A stretch of 64,000 bases of DNA, taken from the NCBI RefSeq assembly GCF_029255125.1, contig NZ_JAPUVR010000140.1, positions 1 through 64,000 of the forward strand. Reading direction: 5' to 3'. This DNA is from Accumulibacter sp. (GTDB lineage: Bacteria > Pseudomonadota > Gammaproteobacteria > Burkholderiales > Rhodocyclaceae). Shown here one piece after another: positions 18,888 through 27,049 of this stretch. The translations under genes and the position numbers were made by a program. The notes under the pieces were generated by a model that saw only the letters and a program-made list of their open reading frames with translations, did not search any database and was not told the DNA's origin. Every line of letters starts with the position of its first letter. Within the stretch, counting starts at the first letter, position 1.

Positions 18888-19601
18888 ATGGCCACCAGCA
18901 TCATGCAGTTCAAGATTTACCGCTACGACCCGGACAAGGACCAGGCACCCTATATGCAGGACGCCTCGGTCGAGGTCGATTTCTCGCTCGACCGCAAGTT
19001 GCTCGATGTCCTCACACGTCTGAAAGCCAAGGACGATTCGCTGGCGTATCGGCGCTCGTGCCGCGAGGGGATCTGCGGTTCCGATGCAATGAACATCAAC
19101 GGCAAGAACGGTCTCGCCTGTCTGACCGAAATCAAGGACCTCAAGCAGCCGGTCGTCCTTCGGCCACTGCCCGGGCTACCGGTCATCCGCGACCTGATCG
19201 TCGACATGACGCAGTTTTTCAAGCAATACCACTCGATCAGACCGTACCTGGTCAACGAGGGGCCGCGTCCGGAGCGTGAGCGCCTGCAGTCGCCCGAGGA
19301 CCGGGAAGAACTGAACGGCCTTTACGAGTGCATTCTCTGTGCGTGCTGCTCGACCTCGTGCCCGTCGTTCTGGTGGAACCCCGACAAGTTCGTCGGCCCG
19401 GCCGGACTGCTCAACGCCTATCGCTTCATCGCCGATACGCGCGACTTGGCGACGAATGAGCGGCTGGATGACCTTGAGGACCCGTATCGCCTGTTCCGCT
19501 GCCACACGATCATGAATTGCGTAGACGTTTGCCCGAAGGGTCTCAACCCGACGCGGGCCATCGGCAAGATCAAGGAAATGATGGTTCGTCGCGCCATCTG
19601 A
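18888..19601 (+). CDS. sdhB: Succinate dehydrogenase iron-sulfur subunit
   Basis: The electron-transfer subunit with three clusters: a plant-type 2Fe-2S site (SCREGICGSDAMNINGKNG), then 4Fe-4S (CILCACCSTSCPSFWW) and 3Fe-4S (CHTIMNCVDVCPKGLNPTRA). The 237-residue length is normal. The ATG at 18888 has AAGGAG nine bases upstream, so the earlier in-frame TTG is not used. The stop overlaps the sdhE start (TGATG). Confidence 0.97.
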   Translation: MATSIMQFKIYRYDPDKDQAPYMQDASVEVDFSLDRKLLDVLTRLKAKDDSLAYRRSCREGICGSDAMNINGKNGLACLTEIKDLKQPVVLRPLPGLPVIRDLIVDMTQFFKQYHSIRPYLVNEGPRPERERLQSPEDREELNGLYECILCACCSTSCPSFWWNPDKFVGPAGLLNAYRFIADTRDLATNERLDDLEDPYRLFRCHTIMNCVDVCPKGLNPTRAIGKIKEMMVRRAI

Positions 19602-19855
19602 TGGAGGACAGGGAAAAACTCAACCGTCTGCGCTGGCGCTGCACGCGCCGTGCCATGCTCGAGATGGATCTGCTGCTCGGTGAATTTCTCGAGCGCGTTT
19701 ATCCGAGTCTGACGCCGGTGCAGGCGGAGGCGTTTGTCGATCTGGCCGACATGGAGGATCTTGAACTGTGGCCGCTGGTCAATGGCGCCCGGGCAAGCTC
19801 GGACCCGGTGCAGGCGGAAGTCCTCGCGTTATTGCGCAACGTAAGAGTGAAGTAA
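19601..19855 (+). CDS. sdhE: FAD assembly factor SdhE, variant motif
   Basis: A small (84-residue) helical protein that binds SdhA and promotes covalent FAD attachment. It is recognised by position after sdhB, by size and by the helix [20 protein letters not shown]. The invariant RGxxE motif of the family is RAxxE here (R17, A18, E21): Gly is replaced by Ala. The Gly is important in E. coli SdhE, so function may be altered or compensated. gltA follows about 70 bases later. Confidence 0.9.
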   Translation: MEDREKLNRLRWRCTRRAMLEMDLLLGEFLERVYPSLTPVQAEAFVDLADMEDLELWPLVNGARASSDPVQAEVLALLRNVRVK

Positions 19856-19925
19856 GGAAGTTGCCCTAGATTCTCGCGGCTTCCAGTTCGTAGCTGTGAC
19901 CTCAACACCTGTACGGGGAAAAGAA

Positions 19926-21221
19926 ATGACGACCGAACGTAAAGCAACTCTGATCATCGAAGGGCGAGCTCCCGTCGAGTTTCCAATCATGACGCCAACG
20001 CATGGCAACGAATGCATAGACATTCGCACCCTGGGCGCCAAGACCGGTCTGTTCACCTACGACTCGGGCTACCTGTCGACCGCGAGTTGTCGGTCTACGG
20101 TCACCTTCATCGATGGCGACAAGGGCGAGCTGCTTTATCGTGGCTATCCGATCGAGCAACTGGCCGAGCAGTGCAACTTCCTTGAAGTCGCCTACCTGCT
20201 CTGGAACGGAGAACTGCCGACGGCGGCGCAGAAGGTCAACTTCGAGAACAACATCAAGCAGCACACCATGGTGCACGAGCAACTGGTGAAGTTCTATCAG
20301 GGTTTCCGCCGGGACGCGCACCCGATGGCCGTACTGGTCGGGGTGGTCGGCGCGCTTTCCGCTTTCTACCACGAAGCGGAAAATTTCTCCGATCTCGAGC
20401 ACCAGAACATCAGCTTCAACCGCATCGTCGCCAAATTGCCGACGATCGTCGCCATGGCGTACAAGTACCACCGCGGCGAGCCCTTCATCTATCCGCGCAA
20501 TGACCTGGACTATACGGCGAACTTCATGCACATGATGTTCGGCACGCCGTGCGAGCAATACAAGCCGAACCCGGTCCTCGTGCATGCACTCGACACCATT
20601 TTCACCTTGCATGCCGACCACGAGCAGAATGCCTCGACCTCGACCGTTCGCCTGTCGGGATCGTCCGGAGCCAACCCCTACGCCTGCATCTCGGCCGGTA
20701 TCGCCTGCCTCTGGGGGCCGGCGCATGGCGGAGCAAACGAGGCCTGCCTGGAAATGCTCGAGGAAATCCACGATGTTTCCCGCGTCGGCAAGTACATCGC
20801 ACGTGCCAAGGACAAGAACGACGATTTCAAGCTGATGGGCTTCGGACACCGGGTCTACAAGAATTTCGACCCACGCGCCAAGCTGATGCGCAAGGTCTGC
20901 GGCGACGTCCTGCACGAGCTCGGCCTGCAGAACGACCGCCTGTTCAAGTTGGCGATGGAACTCGAAAAGATCGCCCTGGAAGACGACTACTTCATCGAGA
21001 AGAAGCTGTATCCGAACGTCGACTTCTATTCCGGTATCGTGCAGAAGGCACTCGGCATTCCGACCTCGATGTTCACGTGCATTTTCGCCCTGGCACGAAC
21101 GGTTGGCTGGATGACCCAGTGGGAAGAGATGATCAACGATCCGGAATACAAGATCGGTCGTCCGCGTCAGCTCTACGTCGGTGCGGCGAGACGCGACGTC
21201 ATCGCGATCGACCAGCGCTAG
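19926..21221 (+). CDS. gltA: Citrate synthase
   Basis: Condenses oxaloacetate and acetyl-CoA. The 431-residue protein is of the Gram-negative, NADH-sensitive hexameric type. Catalytic residues are visible in [40 protein letters not shown] and [10 protein letters not shown]. The ATG follows GGGGAAAAGAA. A GTG 30 bases upstream is in frame, but homologues start at MTTERKATL. The gene ends in a clear terminator, so sucA is probably transcribed from its own promoter. Confidence 0.96.
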   Translation: MTTERKATLIIEGRAPVEFPIMTPTHGNECIDIRTLGAKTGLFTYDSGYLSTASCRSTVTFIDGDKGELLYRGYPIEQLAEQCNFLEVAYLLWNGELPTAAQKVNFENNIKQHTMVHEQLVKFYQGFRRDAHPMAVLVGVVGALSAFYHEAENFSDLEHQNISFNRIVAKLPTIVAMAYKYHRGEPFIYPRNDLDYTANFMHMMFGTPCEQYKPNPVLVHALDTIFTLHADHEQNASTSTVRLSGSSGANPYACISAGIACLWGPAHGGANEACLEMLEEIHDVSRVGKYIARAKDKNDDFKLMGFGHRVYKNFDPRAKLMRKVCGDVLHELGLQNDRLFKLAMELEKIALEDDYFIEKKLYPNVDFYSGIVQKALGIPTSMFTCIFALARTVGWMTQWEEMINDPEYKIGRPRQLYVGAARRDVIAIDQR

Positions 21222-21233
21222 GTCGAAAGACGC

Positions 21234-21266
21234 AAAAGGGCGGCTGCTCGCGGGCCGCCCTTTTTT
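21234..21266 (+). terminator. Rho-independent terminator after gltA
   Basis: Stem AAAAGGGCGGC / GCCGCCCTTTT with a short loop, followed by six T residues, 13 bases past the gltA stop. Confidence 0.9.
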
Positions 21267-21278
21267 CATTCTGTGGTC

Positions 21279-21307
21279 TTGACACCACGGGTTTTCGCAT
21301 CCAGAAC
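21279..21307 (+). promoter_or_regulatory. Possible promoter of sucAB-lpd
   Basis: A consensus -35 TTGACA at 21279-21284 sits just after the gltA terminator. The -10 at the right spacing, CAGAAC (21302-21307), is poor, so the call is tentative. Confidence 0.35.
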
Positions 21308-21332
21308 CAGGACCGTGACGACAGGTAAAGCC

Positions 21333-24173
21333 ATGATGAATCAGTTGTTTGGTAACTCCCTCCTTTTCGGCGGCAACGCGCCCTTCGTCGAGGAGCTTTA
21401 CGAAAACTATCTCGACAATCCCGGTTCAGTTTCCGAGCAGTGGCGCGATTACTTCGACAAACTGGGCCGGCTGCCGGGTTATGTGGACCGCGACGTCCCG
21501 CATCTGCCGGTGATCAACGCGTTTGCCGAGCAGGCGCGCAAGGGTGGGTACCGCGCCGCCGCAGTGGCGCCGATCGACGATCGCAAGCAGGTCGGCATTC
21601 TCCAGATGATCACCGCCTACCGCTTCATTGGCGACCGCTGGGCGAATCTGGATCCGCTGAAGCGTACCCCACGCCCCGAGATACCGCAGCTTGATCCGGC
21701 CTACTACGGCCTTTCCGACGCCGACCTGAATACCGTCTTCAACGCCGGATCGTTCAAGGGGACGCCCGATCACGCCACCTTCGGACAGATCTACGACGCG
21801 CTCAAGGCGACCTATTGCGGCGTGATTGGCGTCGAGTACATGTATCTGAGCACCGTTGCCGAGAAACGCTGGATTCAGGATCGCCTGGAACGTATCCACT
21901 CGAAGCCCAACTACACCGCCGACGAACGCAAGCGGATGCTCGAACGGCTGACCGCGGCCGAGACGCTCGAACGCTATCTGCATACGCGTTACGTCGGTCA
22001 GAAGCGCTTCTCGCTGGAAGGTGGCGAGTCACTGATCGTCGCCATGGACGAGCTGATTCGAGTTGCCGGGGCCGGTGGCGTTGATGAGATTGTGGTTGGC
22101 ATGGCGCATCGTGGGCGGCTCAATGTGCTCGTCAATACGTTGGGCAAGGCGCCGGCGATGCTTTTTGACGAGTTCGAGGGCAGGAAGGCGCAGGACCTGT
22201 CGGCGGGCGACGTGAAGTACCATATGGGCTACTCCTCCGACGTTTCGACCCCCGGCGGGCCGTGCCATCTGACGCTCTCGTTCAATCCTTCGCATCTGGA
22301 GATCGTCAATCCGGTCGTCGTCGGCTCGGTCTATTCGCGCCAGCGTCGGCGCGGCGAAAACGGCAAGGAAAAGGTGCTGTCGGTGCTGATTCATGGCGAT
22401 GCAGCGGTTGCCGGACAAGGCGTGAACCAGGAGATGCTGAACTTCGCCCAGACGCGTGGCTACGGCGTCGGCGGAACCATTCATGTCGTGGTCAACAATC
22501 AGATTGGTTTCACCACGTCCGATCCGCGCGACTATCGCTCGTCGCTCTACTGCACCGACATTTTCAAGATGGCCGAGGCGCCGATTTTCCACGTGAACGG
22601 CGACCACCCTGAAGCGGTCGCGCTGGTTACTGGAATCGCCGCCGAGTACCGGCGCACCTTCAAGAAGGACGTCGTCGTCGACATCGTCTGCTATCGCAAG
22701 CTCGGCCACAACGAACAGGACGAGCCGATGGTGACGCAGCCGCTGATGTACAAGAAGATTCAGCAGCATCCGGGGACGCGCAAGCTGTACGGCGACAAGC
22801 TGGTTGCCGAAGGCGTTCTGCCGCCGGAAGGGCCGGACGAACTGATCGCCGACTACCGGGCGCATCTGGACCGCGGCGAGTTGCTCTACAACCCGGTGAT
22901 TGCCGGCTACAAACACCCGATGACGATCGACTGGACGCCGTTCCTGACGCCCACGTACATCGAGGTCTGCGATACCAAGGTGCCGGTCGCCGAGCTGCAG
23001 CGGCTGGCCGAACGGCTGACGACGATCCCGCCCAACTTTACCCTGCACAGCCGGGTCAAGAAGATCATCGAGGACCGGCGGCAAATGGGCGAGGGCAGAC
23101 TGCCGGTCGACTGGGGAATGGCTGAGAATCTGGCCTATGCCTCGCTGCTCGTTTCCGGCTATGGTGTGCGGGTATCCGGCGAGGACGTTGGACGCAGCAC
23201 CTTCTTCCATCGGCACGCAGCGCTGCACGATCAGAACCGCGAGCACTGGGATCGGGGCACCTACTATCCGCTGGCGCATCTGCAGGAACGGCAGGGAGGT
23301 TTCCAGTGCTTCGATTCGGTGCTCTCGGAAGAGGCCGTGCTCGCTTTCGAATACGGCTACTCGACGGCCAATCCGCACGAGCTGGTCGTCTGGGAAGCGC
23401 AGTTTGGCGACTTCGCGAACGGTGCGCAGGTGGTCATCGACCAGTTCATTGCCTCCGGGGAAGCCAAGTGGGGGCGGGCAAGCGGACTCGTCCTCCTCCT
23501 GCCGCACGGCTACGAAGGGCAGGGGCCAGAGCACTCATCGGCGCGCATTGAACGCTACATGCAACTGTGCGCCGAGATGAACATGGAAGTCTGCCAGCCG
23601 TCGACGCCGGCGCAGGTCTTCCACATGTTGCGCCGGCAGGCAATCCGCAACCAGCGCAAGCCGCTGGTCGTCTTTTCGCCGAAGTCACTGTTGCGCCACA
23701 AGGATGCGACGTCGTCGCTGGAAGAATTGAGCGACGGCGAATTTCAGCGCGTGATTGGCGAAGTCGAGCCGATCAACGCGAAGAAGGTGACGCGCGTCAT
23801 CTTCTGCTCCGGCAAGGTCTACTACGAGTTGATTGCCGCCCGGCACGAGCGCAAGATCGGCCACGTGGCAATTGCCCGGCTCGAGCAGTTTTATCCCTTC
23901 CCGCAAGACTCTTTTCAGGAAGAACTGGCCAAGTATCCGAAGGCGACGGAAGTCGTCTGGTGCCAGGAGGAGCCGCGCAACCAGGGGGCCTGGTACTGGA
24001 TTGCCTCACGCCAGCACCTGTCGCGCTCGCTGAGCGACAAGCAGCATCTCCTGCTTGTCTCGCGCCCAGCGTCGGCGTCGCCGGCGGTCGGCTACCAGAG
24101 CAAGCACAATGCCCAACAGAAGGCTCTGATCGACTCCGCGTTCGGTGAGATCGAGTACTATAAATTGCCCTAG
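21333..24173 (+). CDS. sucA: 2-oxoglutarate dehydrogenase E1 component
   Basis: The thiamine-diphosphate-dependent subunit that decarboxylates 2-oxoglutarate. It has 946 residues, normal for the family. The N-terminal E2-binding segment (NAPFVEELYENYLDNPGSV) is intact. The core has VGMAHRGRLNVLVNTLGK, GDAAVAGQGVNQEMLN, the FHVNGDHPEAV ThDP region and LGHNEQDEPMVTQP. Two adjacent ATGs (21333, 21336) could start it. It forms an operon with sucB (12-base gap) and lpd. Confidence 0.97.
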   Translation: MMNQLFGNSLLFGGNAPFVEELYENYLDNPGSVSEQWRDYFDKLGRLPGYVDRDVPHLPVINAFAEQARKGGYRAAAVAPIDDRKQVGILQMITAYRFIGDRWANLDPLKRTPRPEIPQLDPAYYGLSDADLNTVFNAGSFKGTPDHATFGQIYDALKATYCGVIGVEYMYLSTVAEKRWIQDRLERIHSKPNYTADERKRMLERLTAAETLERYLHTRYVGQKRFSLEGGESLIVAMDELIRVAGAGGVDEIVVGMAHRGRLNVLVNTLGKAPAMLFDEFEGRKAQDLSAGDVKYHMGYSSDVSTPGGPCHLTLSFNPSHLEIVNPVVVGSVYSRQRRRGENGKEKVLSVLIHGDAAVAGQGVNQEMLNFAQTRGYGVGGTIHVVVNNQIGFTTSDPRDYRSSLYCTDIFKMAEAPIFHVNGDHPEAVALVTGIAAEYRRTFKKDVVVDIVCYRKLGHNEQDEPMVTQPLMYKKIQQHPGTRKLYGDKLVAEGVLPPEGPDELIADYRAHLDRGELLYNPVIAGYKHPMTIDWTPFLTPTYIEVCDTKVPVAELQRLAERLTTIPPNFTLHSRVKKIIEDRRQMGEGRLPVDWGMAENLAYASLLVSGYGVRVSGEDVGRSTFFHRHAALHDQNREHWDRGTYYPLAHLQERQGGFQCFDSVLSEEAVLAFEYGYSTANPHELVVWEAQFGDFANGAQVVIDQFIASGEAKWGRASGLVLLLPHGYEGQGPEHSSARIERYMQLCAEMNMEVCQPSTPAQVFHMLRRQAIRNQRKPLVVFSPKSLLRHKDATSSLEELSDGEFQRVIGEVEPINAKKVTRVIFCSGKVYYELIAARHERKIGHVAIARLEQFYPFPQDSFQEELAKYPKATEVVWCQEEPRNQGAWYWIASRQHLSRSLSDKQHLLLVSRPASASPAVGYQSKHNAQQKALIDSAFGEIEYYKLP

Positions 24174-24185
24174 AACGGAGTGAAC

Positions 24186-25469
24186 ATGATCATCGACGTC
24201 AAAGTTCCACAGCTTTCCGAGTCGGTCGCCGAAGCGACGCTGGTTGCCTGGCACAAGAAGGCTGGCGAAGCCGTCGTGCGCGATGAAAACCTGATCGACA
24301 TCGAGACCGACAAAGTCGTCCTCGAGTTGCCGGCGCCCGATAACGGTGTGCTGGTCGAGATCGTCAAGGGCGATGGGGAAACCGTTGTCTCCGGCGAAGT
24401 GATCGCGCGCATCGATACGGCCGCCCAGGCAGGGACCATCGCTGCGCCGGTCGCCAAGGCGCCAGCGCCCGCCAAGGCGGCGGAAGCCAGCGCACCGCCA
24501 CCAGGCGGTTCCGCACCCGGCGTTGCCCTGCCGGCGGCACGCAAAATTCTGGAAGAGAAAGGCGTTGCCGTCGGCGACGTTGCCGGCACCGGCCGGGGCG
24601 GCCGAGTGACCAAGGCGGACGCCTTGGCAGCGGCGGTCCCCGCGGCACCGGCGCCGGCCGCCAAGTCGGTCGGCAAAGCCGCCGCGGGGTCCGCGGCGGT
24701 GCCCTCGCCTTTCGTCAACGTGACCGCCAGTTTGCCGCCCGCGCCCGAGGTGACGATTCCGTTTGGCGAGCGGCCGGAGCAGCGCGTCCCGATGTCGCGT
24801 CTGCGCGCGCGTGTCGCTGAGCGCCTGCTGCAGTCGCAGGCGACCAACGCGATATTGACCACCTTCAACGAAGTCAACATGGGTCCGATCATGGCGCTGC
24901 GCAAGCAGTACGGCGAGCGTTTCGAGAAGACGCACGGCGTCCGTCTTGGTTTCATGGCCTTTTTCGTCAAGGCTGCGGTCGCCGCCTTGCAGCGCTTCCC
25001 GGTGCTCAATGCCTCGGTCGACGGCAGCGACATCGTCTATCACGGCTACATCGACATCGGGATTGCCGTTGGCAGCCCGCGTGGACTCGTCGTACCGATC
25101 CTGCGCGACGCCGACCAGATGAGCTTTGCCGACATCGAGAAGAAGATCGGCGAGTTCGGCGTCAAGGCCAAGGATGGCAAACTGTCGATGGAGGAACTGA
25201 CCGGCGGAACCTTCTCGATTTCCAACGGTGGCGTTTTTGGTTCGATGCTCTCGACGCCAATCATCAACCCACCGCAGTCGGCGATTCTCGGCATCCATGC
25301 GACCAAGGATCGGCCGGTCGTTGAGAACGGGCAGATCGTCAGCCGGCCGATCAACTACCTGGCCATGTCCTACGATCACCGGATCATTGATGGCCGCGAA
25401 GCCGTCCTCGGGCTGGTGACGATGAAGGAGGCGCTGGAGGATCCGGCTCGTCTGCTGCTCGGCGTTTAA
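24186..25469 (+). CDS. sucB: Dihydrolipoyllysine-residue succinyltransferase (E2)
   Basis: The E2 core of the 2-oxoglutarate dehydrogenase complex, 427 residues. Domains in order are: one lipoyl domain with the lipoylated Lys in [14 protein letters not shown] (residues 1-75); an Ala/Pro linker; a peripheral subunit-binding domain ([16 protein letters not shown]...[12 protein letters not shown], about 112-150); an Ala-rich linker; and the acyltransferase with the catalytic [13 protein letters not shown] near the end. The start at ATG 24186 has GGAG five bases upstream. lpd follows after about 90 bases. Confidence 0.96.
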   Translation: MIIDVKVPQLSESVAEATLVAWHKKAGEAVVRDENLIDIETDKVVLELPAPDNGVLVEIVKGDGETVVSGEVIARIDTAAQAGTIAAPVAKAPAPAKAAEASAPPPGGSAPGVALPAARKILEEKGVAVGDVAGTGRGGRVTKADALAAAVPAAPAPAAKSVGKAAAGSAAVPSPFVNVTASLPPAPEVTIPFGERPEQRVPMSRLRARVAERLLQSQATNAILTTFNEVNMGPIMALRKQYGERFEKTHGVRLGFMAFFVKAAVAALQRFPVLNASVDGSDIVYHGYIDIGIAVGSPRGLVVPILRDADQMSFADIEKKIGEFGVKAKDGKLSMEELTGGTFSISNGGVFGSMLSTPIINPPQSAILGIHATKDRPVVENGQIVSRPINYLAMSYDHRIIDGREAVLGLVTMKEALEDPARLLLGV

Positions 25470-25482
25470 CCCCCCACCTCAG

Positions 25483-25526
25483 GGCACGGAGAAGCCCAGA
25501 GCCGCACTCTGCGCGCACTCCGTGCC
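25483..25526. repeat. Inverted repeat in sucB-lpd spacer
   Basis: GGCACGGAG (25483-25491) and its exact complement CTCCGTGCC (25518-25526) flank 26 bases. The following TTCGTGTCTCTGCGC resembles a degenerate second copy of CTCCGTGTC-type intergenic repeats. There is no T-run, so it is not a standard terminator. It may modulate lpd expression or mRNA stability. Confidence 0.45.
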
Positions 25527-25559
25527 TTCGTGTCTCTGCGCTTGGAAAGGGAATCAGTC

Positions 25560-26996
25560 ATGTCCAAACAATTCGACGTTCTCGTGGTCGGTGGCGGTCC
25601 GGCGGGCTACGTTGCCGCCATTCGGGCAGCGCAACTCGGCTTCAGCGTCGCCTGCTGCGAATCCAACGCCTACGCCGACCCGAAAGGCGAGCCGCGTCTG
25701 GGCGGCACCTGCCTGAATGTCGGTTGCATTCCGTCGAAAGCGCTGCTGCATACCTCGCATCTCTTCGAGGAAGCGGGCCACAGCTTCGCCGAACAGGGCA
25801 TTTGTGTCGGCGCACCGAACATCGACGTCAGCCGGATGATTGCGCGCAAGGATGGCATCGTCAAACAACTCACCAGCGGCATCAAGGCGCTGTTCAAAAA
25901 GAACAAGGTGACCTTGCTCAACGGCCATGCTGCCTTCGTCGAGCGCAAGGCTGCAGCGGTCGGCGAAGTCTGGCAGATGCGGGTCGGCGAGAACGTCGTC
26001 GAGGCTCGGCAGGTGATCCTGGCCACCGGCTCCAAGGCGCGTCATCTGCCCGGCATTCCGGTCGACAACGAGATTGTGTGCGACAACATCGGCGCGCTCG
26101 ACATTGACGCCGTTCCCAAGCGGCTGGCGGTGATCGGCGCCGGCGTTATCGGCCTCGAGATGGGCAGCGTCTGGCGCCGGCTCGGTTCCGACGTCACCCT
26201 GCTCGAAGCACTTCCGGACTTTCTCTCGCTGGCCGACATCGATGTCGCCAAGGAAGCCGCCAAGGTCTTTGCTCGGCAGGGTCTGAGAATCGTTACCGGG
26301 GTGACGATCGGAGAAGTCAGGGTCTCGCCGACCGGCGTCTCGATCGACTACACCGACAAGGACGGGAACCCGCAAAGGCTGGATGCTGATCGCCTGATCG
26401 TTTCGATCGGCCGCGTGCCGAACACGGATGGTCTGGGCGCCGAAAAGGTCGGTCTGCAGATCAATGCACGCGGGCAGATCGAGGTGGACGCACATTGCCG
26501 GACGAACCTGCCTGGCGTCTGGGCGATCGGCGATGTCGTTGCCGGACCGATGCTGGCGCACAAGGCGATGGAAGAGGGCGTCATGGTCGCCGAACTGATG
26601 GCGGGACAAGCCGGACACTGCAATTTCGAGACGATCCCGTGGGTGATCTACACCAGCCCGGAGATCGCCTGGGTCGGGCGCACCGAGCAGCAACTGAAGG
26701 CCGACGGCACTGCTTACAAGGTGGGCAAGATTCCCTTCGCCGCCAACGGACGCGCGCTCGGCATGGGCGATCCGACGGGCTTCGTCAAGGTGCTGGCCTG
26801 CGCCACGACGGATCGCGTGCTTGGCGTTCACATCATCGGTGCAAATGCCTCCGAGCTGATTTCGGAAGGCGTCGTAGCGATGGAGTTCGGTGCAGCGGCG
26901 GAAGACCTGGCGCGCATCTGTCATGCCCACCCGACGCTTTCGGAGGTGGTGCACGAAGCAGCCCTGGCGTGCGACAAGCGACCGCTGCATTTCTGA
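25560..26996 (+). CDS. lpdA: Dihydrolipoyl dehydrogenase (E3)
   Basis: Reoxidises the lipoyl group of E2, passing electrons to NAD. The 478-residue flavoprotein has the FAD motif [16 protein letters not shown], the redox disulfide [16 protein letters not shown], the NAD Rossmann [16 protein letters not shown] and the C-terminal His-Glu pair in [16 protein letters not shown]. The start [11 protein letters not shown] is preceded by GAAAGGG. As the third gene after sucA and sucB, it serves the 2-oxoglutarate complex and possibly other lipoyl complexes. Confidence 0.97.
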   Translation: MSKQFDVLVVGGGPAGYVAAIRAAQLGFSVACCESNAYADPKGEPRLGGTCLNVGCIPSKALLHTSHLFEEAGHSFAEQGICVGAPNIDVSRMIARKDGIVKQLTSGIKALFKKNKVTLLNGHAAFVERKAAAVGEVWQMRVGENVVEARQVILATGSKARHLPGIPVDNEIVCDNIGALDIDAVPKRLAVIGAGVIGLEMGSVWRRLGSDVTLLEALPDFLSLADIDVAKEAAKVFARQGLRIVTGVTIGEVRVSPTGVSIDYTDKDGNPQRLDADRLIVSIGRVPNTDGLGAEKVGLQINARGQIEVDAHCRTNLPGVWAIGDVVAGPMLAHKAMEEGVMVAELMAGQAGHCNFETIPWVIYTSPEIAWVGRTEQQLKADGTAYKVGKIPFAANGRALGMGDPTGFVKVLACATTDRVLGVHIIGANASELISEGVVAMEFGAAAEDLARICHAHPTLSEVVHEAALACDKRPLHF

Positions 26997-27049
26997 GCGG
27001 GCGATTCCAGCTGACTTCGCCGCACTGACGGCGGCCGCTCTTGGAGGGC

